Positions 36,211 to 45,413 are shown, numbered from the stretch's first letter. The stretch is 64,000 nt of DNA from Ferruginibacter yonginensis (GCF_042651465.1 NZ_JBHSCZ010000002.1:1013283-1077282); one strand, 5' to 3'. Notes: generated by a model from the sequence alone, not told the origin. Made by a program: numbers and translations.

Positions 36211-37830
36211 ATGGCTTTACACATGGTTGATGATCCAGATGGTCAAGATGATTATGTTGATGATAATAGTGGTGGCGGCAGTAATACTGGCGGTGGTGGT
36301 ATGAGTGGTGGTGGCGGTTTATTAAGTTTTCTCCCCCTCTTAATAGGTTTATTTAGCAGGGGTGGTGGTAATAACAGCAGTGGCCGTGGTGGCTGTGGTG
36401 GTAAAGGTATATTAATTGTACTGGTGCTTGCCGTAGCTGGTTATTTTCTTTTAAACCAAAATAGTTGTAGCAATATTGTTAACTCAGATGTTACCAACAG
36501 TTTATTTTCACAAAGTGGCTACAATTTTAACCCTAATGAAACTAAAAAAGCACAAGTGTATGAAGGTTTAGAAGATGACAATGCTAAAAACCCATTGCCA
36601 GAAAGGGTTTCATTAGCTGCTTTTGCACCTACTGTACAAAATCAAGGTAAACAAGGTAGTTGTGTGGCATGGAGTAGCGCATATGCAGCTCGTACAATTT
36701 TAGAAGCTGTAAGTACTAATCAAGATCCTAATAGCATTGCTTACAGTCCTGCGTTTTTATACAACAACATCGCTTTAGAAGATTGCCAAGGCTCCTATAT
36801 TCAACGTGCCATGGAGTTTATGCAACAACGTGGAGCAGTATCGTACAACGATTTTCCTTATGATGAAAATAATTGTAGCAGGCAAGCCAACAATACATTA
36901 TTTCAAGTTGCTGATCAAAATAAAATTCATGGGTTTCATCGTTTAACAGAAACTGATGATGTAAACGGAATCAACATCCGTGCTATTAAAGAGCACTTAG
37001 CAAAAGATGCGCCTGTAGTAATTGGTATGATGGTAGGCGGTACATTTATGCAAGAAATGATGGGGGCAAAAGTGTGGCACCCAACAAATGACGATGCTCA
37101 AATGATTGGTTTTGGTGGGCATGCTATGTGTGTAGTGGGTTACGATGATCGTATTGAAGGGGGCGCTTTTCAAATTATGAATAGCTGGGGGCCTGAGTGG
37201 GGGCAAAATGGTTTTGCTTATGTACGCTATGGCGATTTTAAAAATTTTGTGAGAGAAGCTTACGGGTTAGATCCATTACCAAAAAGAGGCGCTGCCTTAA
37301 ATGCTACGTTTGAATGTAATATAGGTTTATTTAATACCGGCACCAAGCAAAATATTACCATGCAATACAGTGGTAGCAACGTTTTTAAAACGGCTAGTCC
37401 AATTAAAAAAGGCGACAAATTTAAAATTGAAATTAAAAATGAAGTAGCTTGTTACATTTACATTTTTACACCAAATACTGCCGGACAAACAGAAGTGTTG
37501 TTTCCTTATAAACCTATACATTCTGCATATTGTGGCATTACTGGGTACAGGTTATTTCCTCGAAAAGAATCCATACAGGCTGATGAAATTGGTAATAAAG
37601 ATGTTATGGGCATTGTAGTAAGTAAAACTGAGCTTGATTATAAAGCACTGAACACAGCTATCAACAATAGTGCAGGAGCTGATTTTAACCGCAAGTTTAA
37701 CAATGCTGTAGCTGCCGCTGTAACAAAAGATGTTGATTATAGTAAAGGAAGTAATGGCGCTATACATTTTAGCGCTGGTACTAGCGAAAAAGCCTTGGTG
37801 GCTTGTTTGGTTGAAATTGAAAAACAATAA
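36211..37830 (+). CDS. Membrane-anchored papain-like (C1 family) cysteine protease with DUF4384-like C-terminal domain
   Basis: 539 residues. The N terminus is acidic and Gly-rich (GGGSNTGGGGMSGGGG), then a single transmembrane helix (KGILIVLVLAVAGYFLL, near residues 69-85) without a cleavable signal, so the protease would face the periplasm or extracellular side. The papain triad is complete: Cys151 in NQGKQGSCVAWS (the oxyanion Gln precedes), His304 in GGHAMCVVGYDD and Asn324 in IMNSWGPEWG. Residues about 370-480 resemble DUF4384 (FKIEIKNEVACYIYIFTPNT, then VLFPYK), a beta domain seen in surface proteins. The substrate is unknown. It is a single gene, followed by the thioredoxin-like gene with its own promoter. 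Confidence 0.88.
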   Translation: MALHMVDDPDGQDDYVDDNSGGGSNTGGGGMSGGGGLLSFLPLLIGLFSRGGGNNSSGRGGCGGKGILIVLVLAVAGYFLLNQNSCSNIVNSDVTNSLFSQSGYNFNPNETKKAQVYEGLEDDNAKNPLPERVSLAAFAPTVQNQGKQGSCVAWSSAYAARTILEAVSTNQDPNSIAYSPAFLYNNIALEDCQGSYIQRAMEFMQQRGAVSYNDFPYDENNCSRQANNTLFQVADQNKIHGFHRLTETDDVNGINIRAIKEHLAKDAPVVIGMMVGGTFMQEMMGAKVWHPTNDDAQMIGFGGHAMCVVGYDDRIEGGAFQIMNSWGPEWGQNGFAYVRYGDFKNFVREAYGLDPLPKRGAALNATFECNIGLFNTGTKQNITMQYSGSNVFKTASPIKKGDKFKIEIKNEVACYIYIFTPNTAGQTEVLFPYKPIHSAYCGITGYRLFPRKESIQADEIGNKDVMGIVVSKTELDYKALNTAINNSAGADFNRKFNNAVAAAVTKDVDYSKGSNGAIHFSAGTSEKALVACLVEIEKQ

Positions 37831-37864
37831 CATTTTTTACAACAACCACTACTTCCTTTAAGTT

Positions 37865-37872
37865 TATATTTG
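37865..37872 (+). promoter_or_regulatory. -7 promoter box for the thioredoxin-fold gene
   Basis: TATATTTG, an exact TAnnTTTG match, 13 bp upstream of the ATG at 37886, implying a very short leader. No clear -33 TTTG was found. Confidence 0.5.
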
Positions 37873-37885
37873 CTAAAATAGTTTT

Positions 37886-38380
37886 ATGAAAAATATCTTT
37901 TTAATTATAATAGGTTGTTTATGTAGCTTACTAACAACAGCGCAAGAGGCCAAACTGTATAACCCTGAGGCCAATGCTGAAAAAGACATTGCTGCTGCCA
38001 TCAAAAAAGCCAATGCAGAAGGTAAATACGTTTTGATTCAAGCAGGTGGTAACTGGTGTAAATGGTGTATTGAGTTTGCCCGTTTTGCAAAGGCTGATGC
38101 ACAAATAGATTCTGTTATTAAAACAGCGTATGTTTGGTATCATTTAAATTACAGTAAAGAAAATACCAATAAAGCCATGTTTGCTAAACTGCAATATCCG
38201 CAACGTTTTGGTTACCCTGCTTTCATTATTTTAAATGGAAAAGGGCAACGTATACACACTCAAAACAGTGAGTATTTAGAAGATGGTAAGGGTAGTTATG
38301 ATAAACGTAAAGTGCAAAGTTTTTTAGAAATGTGGAGTCCGTGGGCATTAAACCCAGCCATGTATGGCGAAAAAAAATAA
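37886..38380 (+). CDS. Exported thioredoxin-fold protein
   Basis: 164 residues with a signal peptide (MKNIFLIIIGCLCSLLTTAQ). The thioredoxin-like region has IQAGGNWCKWCIEF with redox Cys58 and Cys61, and a cis-proline-like GYPAFIILNGKG. The pattern resembles the thioredoxin_7/DUF255-like group with WCxWC. It is probably a periplasmic disulfide reductase or isomerase; the partner is unknown. The neighbouring secreted papain-like protease depends on a reduced cysteine, so a link is imaginable but not shown. It ends with a hairpin terminator. Confidence 0.87.
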   Translation: MKNIFLIIIGCLCSLLTTAQEAKLYNPEANAEKDIAAAIKKANAEGKYVLIQAGGNWCKWCIEFARFAKADAQIDSVIKTAYVWYHLNYSKENTNKAMFAKLQYPQRFGYPAFIILNGKGQRIHTQNSEYLEDGKGSYDKRKVQSFLEMWSPWALNPAMYGEKK

Positions 38381-38399
38381 CATCATTATGTATTGTACT

Positions 38400-38421
38400 A
38401 ATGCCTCCTTATGGGGGCATT
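38400..38421 (+). terminator. Rho-independent terminator after the thioredoxin-fold gene
   Basis: AATGCCTCC / GGGGGCATT stem (one G-U pair) with a TTAT loop, followed by a T-run (38421-38426). It starts 20 bp after the stop. Confidence 0.85.
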
Positions 38422-38466
38422 TTTTATTGGCAAATGCTTATTTTTACCCTACCAAAACAACAAAAA

Positions 38467-38952
38467 ATGTTCGAGCAGTTCATCAATGTAATCAATAACC
38501 CTATTAGTTTTCGTTTATTTTTATTAAAAAAATTACCCAGTGCATTTTTCAGTGGCGTAAGGGTTCGCTATGTTGATCAAGAAAAATGTTTGGTAACCGT
38601 TCCTTACAAATGGTTTTCTCGAAACCCATTCAATAGTACTTATTTTGCTTGCCTTTCAATGGCAGCTGAAATGAGTACCGGTGTGTTGGCAATGGGGCAT
38701 TTATATAAGAATGAACCTCAAGTAAGCATGCTAGTGCAAAAAATTGAAGGTACATTTATAAAAAAAGCAACCGGAATTACCTCTTTTACTTGCGATGACG
38801 GGAAGCGTATATTAGCATGTATTAACGAAGCAAAAGCAACAGGTAAGGCAATGGTGGTAAATGCTTATGCAACGGGTGTTGATAAAGAAGGCAATACAAT
38901 TGCTTCATTCACTGTAACATGGTCGTTTAAACTCAAAACAACCAAGGTTTAA
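38467..38952 (+). CDS. DUF4442 hotdog-fold protein (thioesterase-like)
   Basis: 161 residues from the ATG at 38467 (MFEQFINVINNPISF). The longer in-frame version from 38332 overlaps the previous gene and its terminator and is unlikely. DUF4442 pattern: PSAFFSGVRVRYVDQEKCLV, VPYKWFSRNPFNSTYFACLSMAAEMSTG (in pieces), and C-terminal strands FTVTWSFKLK. Hotdog proteins of this group are related to acyl-CoA thioesterases (PaaI/YigI-like), but the substrate cannot be read from the sequence. Cytosolic. Confidence 0.85.
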   Translation: MFEQFINVINNPISFRLFLLKKLPSAFFSGVRVRYVDQEKCLVTVPYKWFSRNPFNSTYFACLSMAAEMSTGVLAMGHLYKNEPQVSMLVQKIEGTFIKKATGITSFTCDDGKRILACINEAKATGKAMVVNAYATGVDKEGNTIASFTVTWSFKLKTTKV

Positions 38953-39077
38953 CCTAATAAAAATACCGCTTGTTTTTTATTGTGTAAATTGCACTTTATT
39001 GGTGTAATACGAAGTTAATAGCGCTGTTTAAAATAGCTGTACTTTGTAGTGTATTGCATGGCATAATTGTAAATTTT

Positions 39078-41438
39078 ATGGCAAAAGAATTAAGAAAACA
39101 ACTAGCATTAGAATATCACTCAAAAGGTCGCCCAGGTAAAATTGAGGTGGTACCTACTAAAGAAGCTAAAACACAAAGAGATTTATCATTAGCCTATTCA
39201 CCTGGTGTGGCAGAGCCTTGTAAAGAAATTGCCAATAACCCTGAAGATGTTTATAAATACACCGCAAAAGGTAACTTGGTAGGCGTAATTTCAAATGGTA
39301 CAGCTGTATTGGGTTTAGGTAATATTGGTCCTGAAGCAAGTAAGCCGGTAATGGAAGGTAAGGGTGTACTCTTCAAAATATTTGCTGATATTGATGTGTT
39401 TGATATTGAAATCAATGAAACCGATCCTAAAAAATTTGTTGAAATAGTAAAAGCATTGGAGCCTACTTTCGGTGGTATTAATTTAGAAGATATTAAAGCA
39501 CCAGAATGTTTTTACATTGAGCAAGAGTTAAAAAAGCAATGTAATATCCCGATAATGCATGATGATCAACATGGTACCGCCATTATATCATCAGCAGCGT
39601 TGCTAAATGCATTAGAGTTACAAAAGAAAAAAATAGACAAAGTACATTTTGTGGTTAATGGTGCAGGTGCAGCGGCTACCGCATGTATGAATTTATATGT
39701 ATCATTAGGTGCCAAACCAGAAAACTTTTTTGTTTTTGATAAAGATGGGATTTTGCACAGCGACCGTACAGATATACCTCCTGTACAATTAAAATTTACA
39801 AAAGATAAAAAATTCAGCAACTGGGATTTGGCTCGTGCTATGAAAGATGCTGATGTTTTCTTAGGTTTAAGTGTAGGTAATGTTGTTACGCCAGAAATGG
39901 TGAAATCAATGGCAAAAAATCCCATTGTTTTCGCAATGGCCAACCCTGAGCCAGAAATTATGTATGATGTGGCAAAAGAGTCTCGTAAAGATTTGATAAT
40001 GGCTACCGGACGAAGCGATACACCCAACCAAGTAAACAATGTATTGGGTTTTCCATATATTTTTAGAGGTGCATTAGATGTAAGAGCAACTGGTATAAAC
40101 GAAGCTATGAAATTAGCGGCTGTAAAAGCTTTGGCTGATTTGGCTAAAACCCCTGTACCAGATATTGTAAACCTTGCTTACAATGAAAAAAATCTTTCCT
40201 TTGGTAACGACTACATCATACCCAAGCCGTTAGATCCTCGTTTGTTAGCAACAGTAGCACCAGCAGTAGCCAAAGCAGCTATTGAAAGTGGTGTGGCACG
40301 TAAAATTATTACAGATTGGGATGCCTATAAAATTGAAATGAATAGTAGGTTAGGTTTAGATAACCAATTGAGCAGGGCTATTGGTAACAAGGCTCGTCAA
40401 GATCCTAAACGAGTTGTTTTTGCGGATGCCGAAAATGCAAAAGTGTTGAAAACAGCACAGTTGGTGTTAGAAGAAAAAATTGGATACCCAATTTTATTGG
40501 GCGATGAAAAACGTATCAGAAAAATTGCAGAAGATAATTCAGTTGATTTAGAAGGTATGCCTATCATCAACCCTAAAGATGATGATACAGAAGAAATGCG
40601 TAAATCGTTTGGTGAAATTTTCTTTGAAAAGCGCCAGCGTAAAGGGGTAAATAGGTATGAAGCGAACAAAGCCATGAAAGAACGCAACCATTTTGGTTGT
40701 ATGATGGTTGAAACAGGTGTGGCCGATTGTATGATCAGTGGGTTGAGTAGAAATTATCCAGATACTATTCGTCCTGCATTACAAATAATTGGTACAGAGC
40801 CAGGTATTAAAAAAATTGCTGGTATGTATTTATTATTTACCAAACGAGGCCCATTATTTTTAGCAGATACTACCGTCAATTTTAACCCAACCGCCGAAGA
40901 GTTAGCAGAAATAACTTTATTGGTAGCTAGAGAAGTACGCCAATTTAATATTGTTCCAAAAGTAGCCATGCTATCATACTCCAACTTTGGTAGCAGCGAT
41001 TCGCCAGAAGCTCGTTTGGTACAAGATGCGCATACTATAGTAAAACAAAAAGAGCCATCATTAATTTGCGATGGTGAAATGCAAGGTATATTGGCTTTTA
41101 ATAAAGAAATTTTAAAAGATAACTATCCATTTTCTGAACTTATAAACGGAGATGTAAACACCCTTATTTTCCCCAACTTGGCAGCAGGTAATATTGCCTA
41201 CAATTTGTTGCAAGAGGTGGGTGGCGCTGATAGTATTGGTCCGATTTTATTGGGTTTAAATAAGCCAGTACACGTACTACAATTGGGAAGTAGTATTCGT
41301 AGTATATTTAATATGGTGGTTATTGCAGTGGTAGATGCGCAAGCGAAAAGTAAAAAAGGTGCCATTACAACACCTGTTACACCCGAAGAAATTAAACGCA
41401 ATAAATGGTGGAAAAGTAGAACCAAAAATTCGGCATAA
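39078..41438 (+). CDS. maeB: NADP-dependent malic enzyme with C-terminal phosphotransacetylase-like domain
   Basis: 786 residues from the ATG at 39078 (MAKELRKQLALEYH); eight further in-frame residues upstream (from 39054) are not needed. Malic domain in residues 1-420: RDLSLAYSPGVAEPC, VAVLGLGNIG-type sequence (GTAVLGLGNIGPEA), catalytic IPIMHDDQHGTAII and the NADP Rossmann part VVNGAGAAATAC. Residues about 430-780 are phosphotransacetylase-like (VVFADAENAKVLKTA, GLSRNYPDTIRPALQ, VAMLSYSNFGSSDS). Family knowledge: oxidative decarboxylation of malate to pyruvate with NADPH formation; the PTA-like part is regulatory, binding acetyl-CoA. It is followed by mlaE after 41 bp with no terminator. 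Confidence 0.96.
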   Translation: MAKELRKQLALEYHSKGRPGKIEVVPTKEAKTQRDLSLAYSPGVAEPCKEIANNPEDVYKYTAKGNLVGVISNGTAVLGLGNIGPEASKPVMEGKGVLFKIFADIDVFDIEINETDPKKFVEIVKALEPTFGGINLEDIKAPECFYIEQELKKQCNIPIMHDDQHGTAIISSAALLNALELQKKKIDKVHFVVNGAGAAATACMNLYVSLGAKPENFFVFDKDGILHSDRTDIPPVQLKFTKDKKFSNWDLARAMKDADVFLGLSVGNVVTPEMVKSMAKNPIVFAMANPEPEIMYDVAKESRKDLIMATGRSDTPNQVNNVLGFPYIFRGALDVRATGINEAMKLAAVKALADLAKTPVPDIVNLAYNEKNLSFGNDYIIPKPLDPRLLATVAPAVAKAAIESGVARKIITDWDAYKIEMNSRLGLDNQLSRAIGNKARQDPKRVVFADAENAKVLKTAQLVLEEKIGYPILLGDEKRIRKIAEDNSVDLEGMPIINPKDDDTEEMRKSFGEIFFEKRQRKGVNRYEANKAMKERNHFGCMMVETGVADCMISGLSRNYPDTIRPALQIIGTEPGIKKIAGMYLLFTKRGPLFLADTTVNFNPTAEELAEITLLVAREVRQFNIVPKVAMLSYSNFGSSDSPEARLVQDAHTIVKQKEPSLICDGEMQGILAFNKEILKDNYPFSELINGDVNTLIFPNLAAGNIAYNLLQEVGGADSIGPILLGLNKPVHVLQLGSSIRSIFNMVVIAVVDAQAKSKKGAITTPVTPEEIKRNKWWKSRTKNSA

Positions 41439-41479
41439 TTAATGGTTGAGTACAACATCATCAGTAAATAAAACGATAC

Positions 41480-42217
41480 ATGAATTTTATTACGCACTTG
41501 GGTAGGTATACCATCATGTTGAAAGATATGATTGCCAAACCCGAAAATGCTAAAGTTTATTGGAAAGAGTTTATGGTTCAATGCAACGACATCGGCATTG
41601 GTTCTTTCGGTATTGTATCTATTGTATCAGTTTTTATGGGAGCGGTAAGTGCTGTGCAAACGGCGTATCAGTTGGTAAGTCCGTTAATTCCCAAAACAAC
41701 CATTGCACAAATTGTAAGAGATACGGTTATTTTAGAATTTTCACCCACGTTGGTTTGTATAGTATTAGCCGGGGTAGTGGGGAGTAAAATCGCCAGTGAG
41801 CTAGGTAACATGAGGGTAAGTGAGCAAATTGATGCATTGGAAATTATGGGTATTAATACAAAAACCTATTTAATAATGCCCAAAATTGCCGCTGCTTTAT
41901 TAATGATCCCTTTATTAGTGGTAATATCAATGGTGCTCGGTATTTGGGGCGGAAGATTAGCTGGTAATGCATCGGGCATATTATCGAACGATACTTTTGA
42001 TAGAGGTTTAACCGAAAATTTTACTGCATTCAATGTTTGGTTTGCCTTAATAAAAGCTTATACTTTTGCTTTCATCATTAGTTCAATACCTGCGTATTTT
42101 GGTTACCATGTTACCGGTGGTGCACTCGAAATTGGGCGATCTTCAACCAAAGCAGTCGTTATTAGTTGCATTATGATATTATTGGCCGATTATGTTTTGG
42201 CTGCATTATTACTTTAA
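41480..42217 (+). CDS. mlaE: MlaE-family ABC transporter permease
   Basis: 245 residues, with the MlaE/YrbE permease family pattern: GIGSFGIVSIVSVFMGAV, ILEFSPTLVCIVLAGVVGSKIASELGNM (in pieces), the EQIDALEIMGIN motif and four to five transmembrane helices. In Proteobacteria MlaE works with the ATPase MlaF and the substrate-binding MCE protein MlaD to move phospholipids between inner and outer membrane. Here the ATPase gene follows after 26 bp. No MCE-domain gene (mlaD) follows; the next gene is pgk on the other strand. Symbol is given by family, and the transport direction is not known. Confidence 0.92.
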   Translation: MNFITHLGRYTIMLKDMIAKPENAKVYWKEFMVQCNDIGIGSFGIVSIVSVFMGAVSAVQTAYQLVSPLIPKTTIAQIVRDTVILEFSPTLVCIVLAGVVGSKIASELGNMRVSEQIDALEIMGINTKTYLIMPKIAAALLMIPLLVVISMVLGIWGGRLAGNASGILSNDTFDRGLTENFTAFNVWFALIKAYTFAFIISSIPAYFGYHVTGGALEIGRSSTKAVVISCIMILLADYVLAALLL

Positions 42218-42243
42218 CAACCCAACTTTCACAAGCATTTGTT

Positions 42244-43056
42244 ATGATTGAATTTAAAAACATAAAAAAACAATTTGGTGATAAAGTGGTGTTAGATGGT
42301 GTGAGCCATGTAATGGAAACTGGTAAATCAAACTTAATTATTGGTACAAGTGGTAGTGGTAAAACAGTACTTCAAAAATGTTTGGTTGGTTTATTTGAGC
42401 CAGATGAAGGCGAAATTATTTACGATGGTAGAAGTTTTACAGAAATGGATGAAGAGGAACGTAAAATGTTGCGCCAACAAATTGGTATGCTCTTTCAAGG
42501 CTCTGCATTGTTTGATAGTATGACGGTGGAAGAGAATATTAAGTTTCCCTTAAACATGTTTAGCAAAGATAGTAATGCTAAAAAAATGGATCGTGTAAAT
42601 GAAGTGTTAGAAAGGGTTAATTTAAAGGGAGCTAACAAAAAATTTCCTTCTGAAATTAGCGGCGGTATGAAAAAAAGGGTAGGTATTGCAAGGGCTATTG
42701 TACTCAACCCAAAGTATTTATTTTGCGATGAACCTAACTCTGGCTTAGACCCTGTAACATCGATGGTAATTGATAAACTGATTCATGAACTTACAATTGA
42801 ATATAATATCACCACCATTATTAATACACATGATATGAATAGTGTGATGGAAATTGGCGATAATATTTTGTACATGGTACAAGGTAAAAAAGAGTGGACA
42901 GGCAATAGCAAAGACATTATTTTTTCTGATAACAAACAACTCAATGAATTTATTTTTGCATCGGAGTTTTTACAAGATGCAAAAAGTATGCGTATGCTAG
43001 AAGCAGAAGGTAAATTATCAAAAGAGCAATTAAAAAAAATGGAAGAAAACAGGTAA
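42244..43056 (+). CDS. mlaF: MlaF-family ABC transporter ATPase
   Basis: 270 residues from the ATG at 42244 (MIEFKNIKKQFGDK); a longer frame from 42166 overlaps mlaE. Walker A GTSGSGKTVL, Q-loop MLFQGSALFDSMTV, signature EISGGMKKRVGIARAI, Walker B YLFCDEPNSGLDP and the H-loop INTHDMNSV are all present. It energises the MlaE permease for lipid transport at the inner membrane. The last codons take part in a hairpin with downstream sequence. Likely one operon with mlaE and perhaps maeB. Confidence 0.95.
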   Translation: MIEFKNIKKQFGDKVVLDGVSHVMETGKSNLIIGTSGSGKTVLQKCLVGLFEPDEGEIIYDGRSFTEMDEEERKMLRQQIGMLFQGSALFDSMTVEENIKFPLNMFSKDSNAKKMDRVNEVLERVNLKGANKKFPSEISGGMKKRVGIARAIVLNPKYLFCDEPNSGLDPVTSMVIDKLIHELTIEYNITTIINTHDMNSVMEIGDNILYMVQGKKEWTGNSKDIIFSDNKQLNEFIFASEFLQDAKSMRMLEAEGKLSKEQLKKMEENR

Positions 43057-43076
43057 TTCAACACTTGTTTTCTTCC
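43041..43076. terminator. Hairpin overlapping the mlaF stop codon
   Basis: GGAAGAAAACA (43041-43051) is exactly complementary to TGTTTTCTTCC (43066-43076). The 5' arm lies in the last mlaF codons and the stop codon is in the loop. No T-run follows, so termination is plausible but not certain; it also lies just past the pgk stop on the other strand. Confidence 0.5.
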
Positions 43077-43092
43077 ATTATAAATTTATTTG

Positions 43093-44292
43093 TTATGCTT
43101 TAATTGCTTGAATACCAGGTAATACTTTCCCTTCAAAATATTCTAATAAAGCACCGCCACCGGTACTTACATAACTCACTTCTTTAGCTAAGTTAAATTT
43201 ATTAACGGCAGCAACACTATCGCCACCGCCTACTAATGAAAAAGCACCATGTTGGGTTGCAGCAGCTACAGCCTCAGCTATGGCTTTAGTGCCCTTTTGA
43301 AAAGCCTCCATTTCAAAAACACCCATGGGCCCGTTCCATAATATGGTTTTTGATTTTTGAATAATTTCACTGAAAATGCCTATAGCTTTTGGTCCAATAT
43401 CAAGGCCCATCCAACCATCAGGTATTTGATCGCTAGGGCAATCTTTTGTTTGAGCATCTGCTGCAAACTTATCTGCAATAACAGATGTTTCTGGCAAGTG
43501 AATGCTTACATTTTTTTCACGTGCTTTATCTAATATTTCTAAGGCGGTATCTAGGCGATCATCTTCACAAAGTGAACTACCTATATTACCTCCTTTTGCT
43601 TTTATAAACGTATAGGCCATTCCACCACCAATAATAATATCAGTAGCTCTGTTCAATAAATTTTCGATTATTAAAATCTTATCAGAAACTTTTGCTCCAC
43701 CTATAATAGCACAGAATGGTTTTTCTGATTGGTGCATTACTTTTTCGGCACTTTTAACTTCTGCTTCCATTAATAAACCAAACATGCGTTTATCAGTTGT
43801 AAAGTATTGAGCAATAACTGCTGTTGAAGCATGTGCTCTATGTGCTGTACCAAATGCATCGTTTACATATACATCACCCAGCGTACTTAGTTTTTTTGCA
43901 AATTCGGCATCGCCTTTTTCTTCTTCTTTATAAAAACGAACATTTTCTAACAATAAAACTTCGCCTGCTTTTAGCATACTTGCAGTAAGTGCAGCTTGCG
44001 AACCAATACAATCATCAGCAAAAAAAACAGGTGTTTGTCCACCCAATAATTGGTGTAAATGTTTTACCAAATGCTTAAGGGAGTATTTATCTGTTGGGCC
44101 ATCTTTAGGTCTACCAAAATGGCTCATTAAAATAACGCTACCACCATCGTTCATTATTTTTTTTATGGTACCAATTGTAGCTGTCATTCTGGTATCATCG
44201 GTAATATTAAATTGATCATCTAACGGTACGTTAAAATCAACCCGTACCAATGCTTTTAATCCTTTAAAATTAAAATCAGCAAATGTGCTCAT
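43093..44292 (-). CDS. pgk: Phosphoglycerate kinase
   Basis: 399 residues. Glycolytic enzyme making ATP from 1,3-bisphosphoglycerate. Conserved parts: LVRVDFNVPLD with the substrate-binding Arg and Asn, ILMSHFGRPK, LLLENVRFYKEEE, VNDAFGTAHRAHAS, the CAIIGGAKVSDKI hinge, TILWNGPMGVFE and the nucleotide-binding SLVGGGDSVAAV. All key residues appear intact. A TATATTTG promoter lies 36 bp upstream. gap is encoded nearby on the same strand (45594-46607) but is separated by two membrane-protein genes, so the two are probably not one transcript. Confidence 0.97.
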   Translation of the reverse strand: MSTFADFNFKGLKALVRVDFNVPLDDQFNITDDTRMTATIGTIKKIMNDGGSVILMSHFGRPKDGPTDKYSLKHLVKHLHQLLGGQTPVFFADDCIGSQAALTASMLKAGEVLLLENVRFYKEEEKGDAEFAKKLSTLGDVYVNDAFGTAHRAHASTAVIAQYFTTDKRMFGLLMEAEVKSAEKVMHQSEKPFCAIIGGAKVSDKILIIENLLNRATDIIIGGGMAYTFIKAKGGNIGSSLCEDDRLDTALEILDKAREKNVSIHLPETSVIADKFAADAQTKDCPSDQIPDGWMGLDIGPKAIGIFSEIIQKSKTILWNGPMGVFEMEAFQKGTKAIAEAVAAATQHGAFSLVGGGDSVAAVNKFNLAKEVSYVSTGGGALLEYFEGKVLPGIQAIKA

Positions 44293-44327
44293 TGTTTATT
44301 AGCTTTTGTATGTATAAAATAATGAAC

Positions 44328-44335
44328 CAAATATA
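44328..44335 (-). promoter_or_regulatory. -7 promoter box for pgk
   Basis: Minus-strand TATATTTG, an exact TAnnTTTG match, 36 bp before the pgk ATG and in the gap after the DUF2238 gene. No matching -33 was found. Confidence 0.55.
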
Positions 44336-44355
44336 CACTTACTAAAGGGTATTTT

Positions 44356-45009
44356 TTAGTTTACTTTTTGGTACACCTTAAATGTTTTTTTTATGATGGT
44401 TACAATTGTAGTGGCAATGATAGCACCTGAAAATGCAAGAAAAATATCTTTTTGAGCATCCCAAATATCGCCTTGTGTACCCAAATAGGCATCGCCTTGT
44501 GCTGGGAAAAATATATCGGCCACAGCCCATTCTATTAATTCGTAAAAAGCACTGATAGAGAGGGTTATTTCAATTGGTAACGACCATGCTACCCATGCCG
44601 GAAATTTAAAATAGTTTAAAAAAAGCTCCCTCATTGGGTAGGCCAATAAAAAACCAAATGAAAAATGTACAATACGATCATAGTGGTTGCGTTGTGTATG
44701 CAATACTTCTTGTAGCCAATAACCAAATGGATTATCAGCGTATGTATATTTTGAACCATATACATGTAAACATAGATAAATGGTAATGAGTAAATAACTT
44801 ACATCGCTAAACTGGTGTTTTTTAAAACTAGCTATTAAGTAAATTAAAAAAATGAACACCAAAGTATTTTCCATTAACCAATTGGCCATATCTGTAGTAC
44901 CTACAAGCGTACTCACCCACACACTAGTGAATACTATAATAAAAAATTGCAACCAGCGGTTTTTTAAAAGCGGTGTTCTGTTGGGAGAAATTGCAATGGT
45001 AAAAGCCAT
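44356..45009 (-). CDS. DUF2238 (YjdF-like) membrane protein
   Basis: 217 residues with about six transmembrane helices. The DUF2238 family motifs are clear: HTQRNHYDRIVHFSFGFLLAYPMRELF (in pieces), the EITLSISAFYELIEWAVAD segment and QGDAYLGTQGDIWDAQKDI before the last helix. The conserved His, Asp, Glu and Trp residues in the membrane suggest a catalytic or ion-binding role, but no function is established. It is the second gene of a pair, 5 bp after the YiaA/B-like gene, and lies before the pgk promoter. Confidence 0.88.
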   Translation of the reverse strand: MAFTIAISPNRTPLLKNRWLQFFIIVFTSVWVSTLVGTTDMANWLMENTLVFIFLIYLIASFKKHQFSDVSYLLITIYLCLHVYGSKYTYADNPFGYWLQEVLHTQRNHYDRIVHFSFGFLLAYPMRELFLNYFKFPAWVAWSLPIEITLSISAFYELIEWAVADIFFPAQGDAYLGTQGDIWDAQKDIFLAFSGAIIATTIVTIIKKTFKVYQKVN

Positions 45010-45014
45010 AAGCG

Positions 45015-45413
45015 TTATTTAGTTTGGTTAATATTTTGTGTATCACGGGTGTTTTTTTGAACCGCAATAGCCCCAAATATAGCCAATACATAGGCAAAAG
45101 CATAGAACCCTTTTTCACTTGGCAGTAATGTTGCATTAAACAAACCTATTGAAAGTAATACTAAACATAGTATAGTGCTGAACCAACTTAAGCCATAATA
45201 AATTTCAGTTACAGCAATACCTTCTAATTTGTCACGTACACATTTTTGTACAGAAACAGCTGAAAATAAACCAAACATTACTACTGTAAAATAATACCCT
45301 TTTTCGTTGAGTGGCATGTCTGCTCTCCATAATCCAATAAAATATCCTACAATGCCAATGCCTAGTGCTATCCATGATGCAGCTTTAAAGGCGTTTGATG
45401 GTTTCTGTGTCAT
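45015..45413 (-). CDS. YiaA/YiaB family inner-membrane protein
   Basis: 132 residues made of two copies of a two-helix module, each with a GLWRADMPLNEKGYYF-like or GLFNATLLPSEKGFYAF-like turn followed by a helix ending VQKCVRD or VQKNTRD. This internal duplication is diagnostic of the YiaA/YiaB family. It sits in the inner membrane with four helices; function unknown. Co-oriented and nearly touching the DUF2238 gene, so the two are an operon. Confidence 0.9.
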   Translation of the reverse strand: MTQKPSNAFKAASWIALGIGIVGYFIGLWRADMPLNEKGYYFTVVMFGLFSAVSVQKCVRDKLEGIAVTEIYYGLSWFSTILCLVLLSIGLFNATLLPSEKGFYAFAYVLAIFGAIAVQKNTRDTQNINQTK

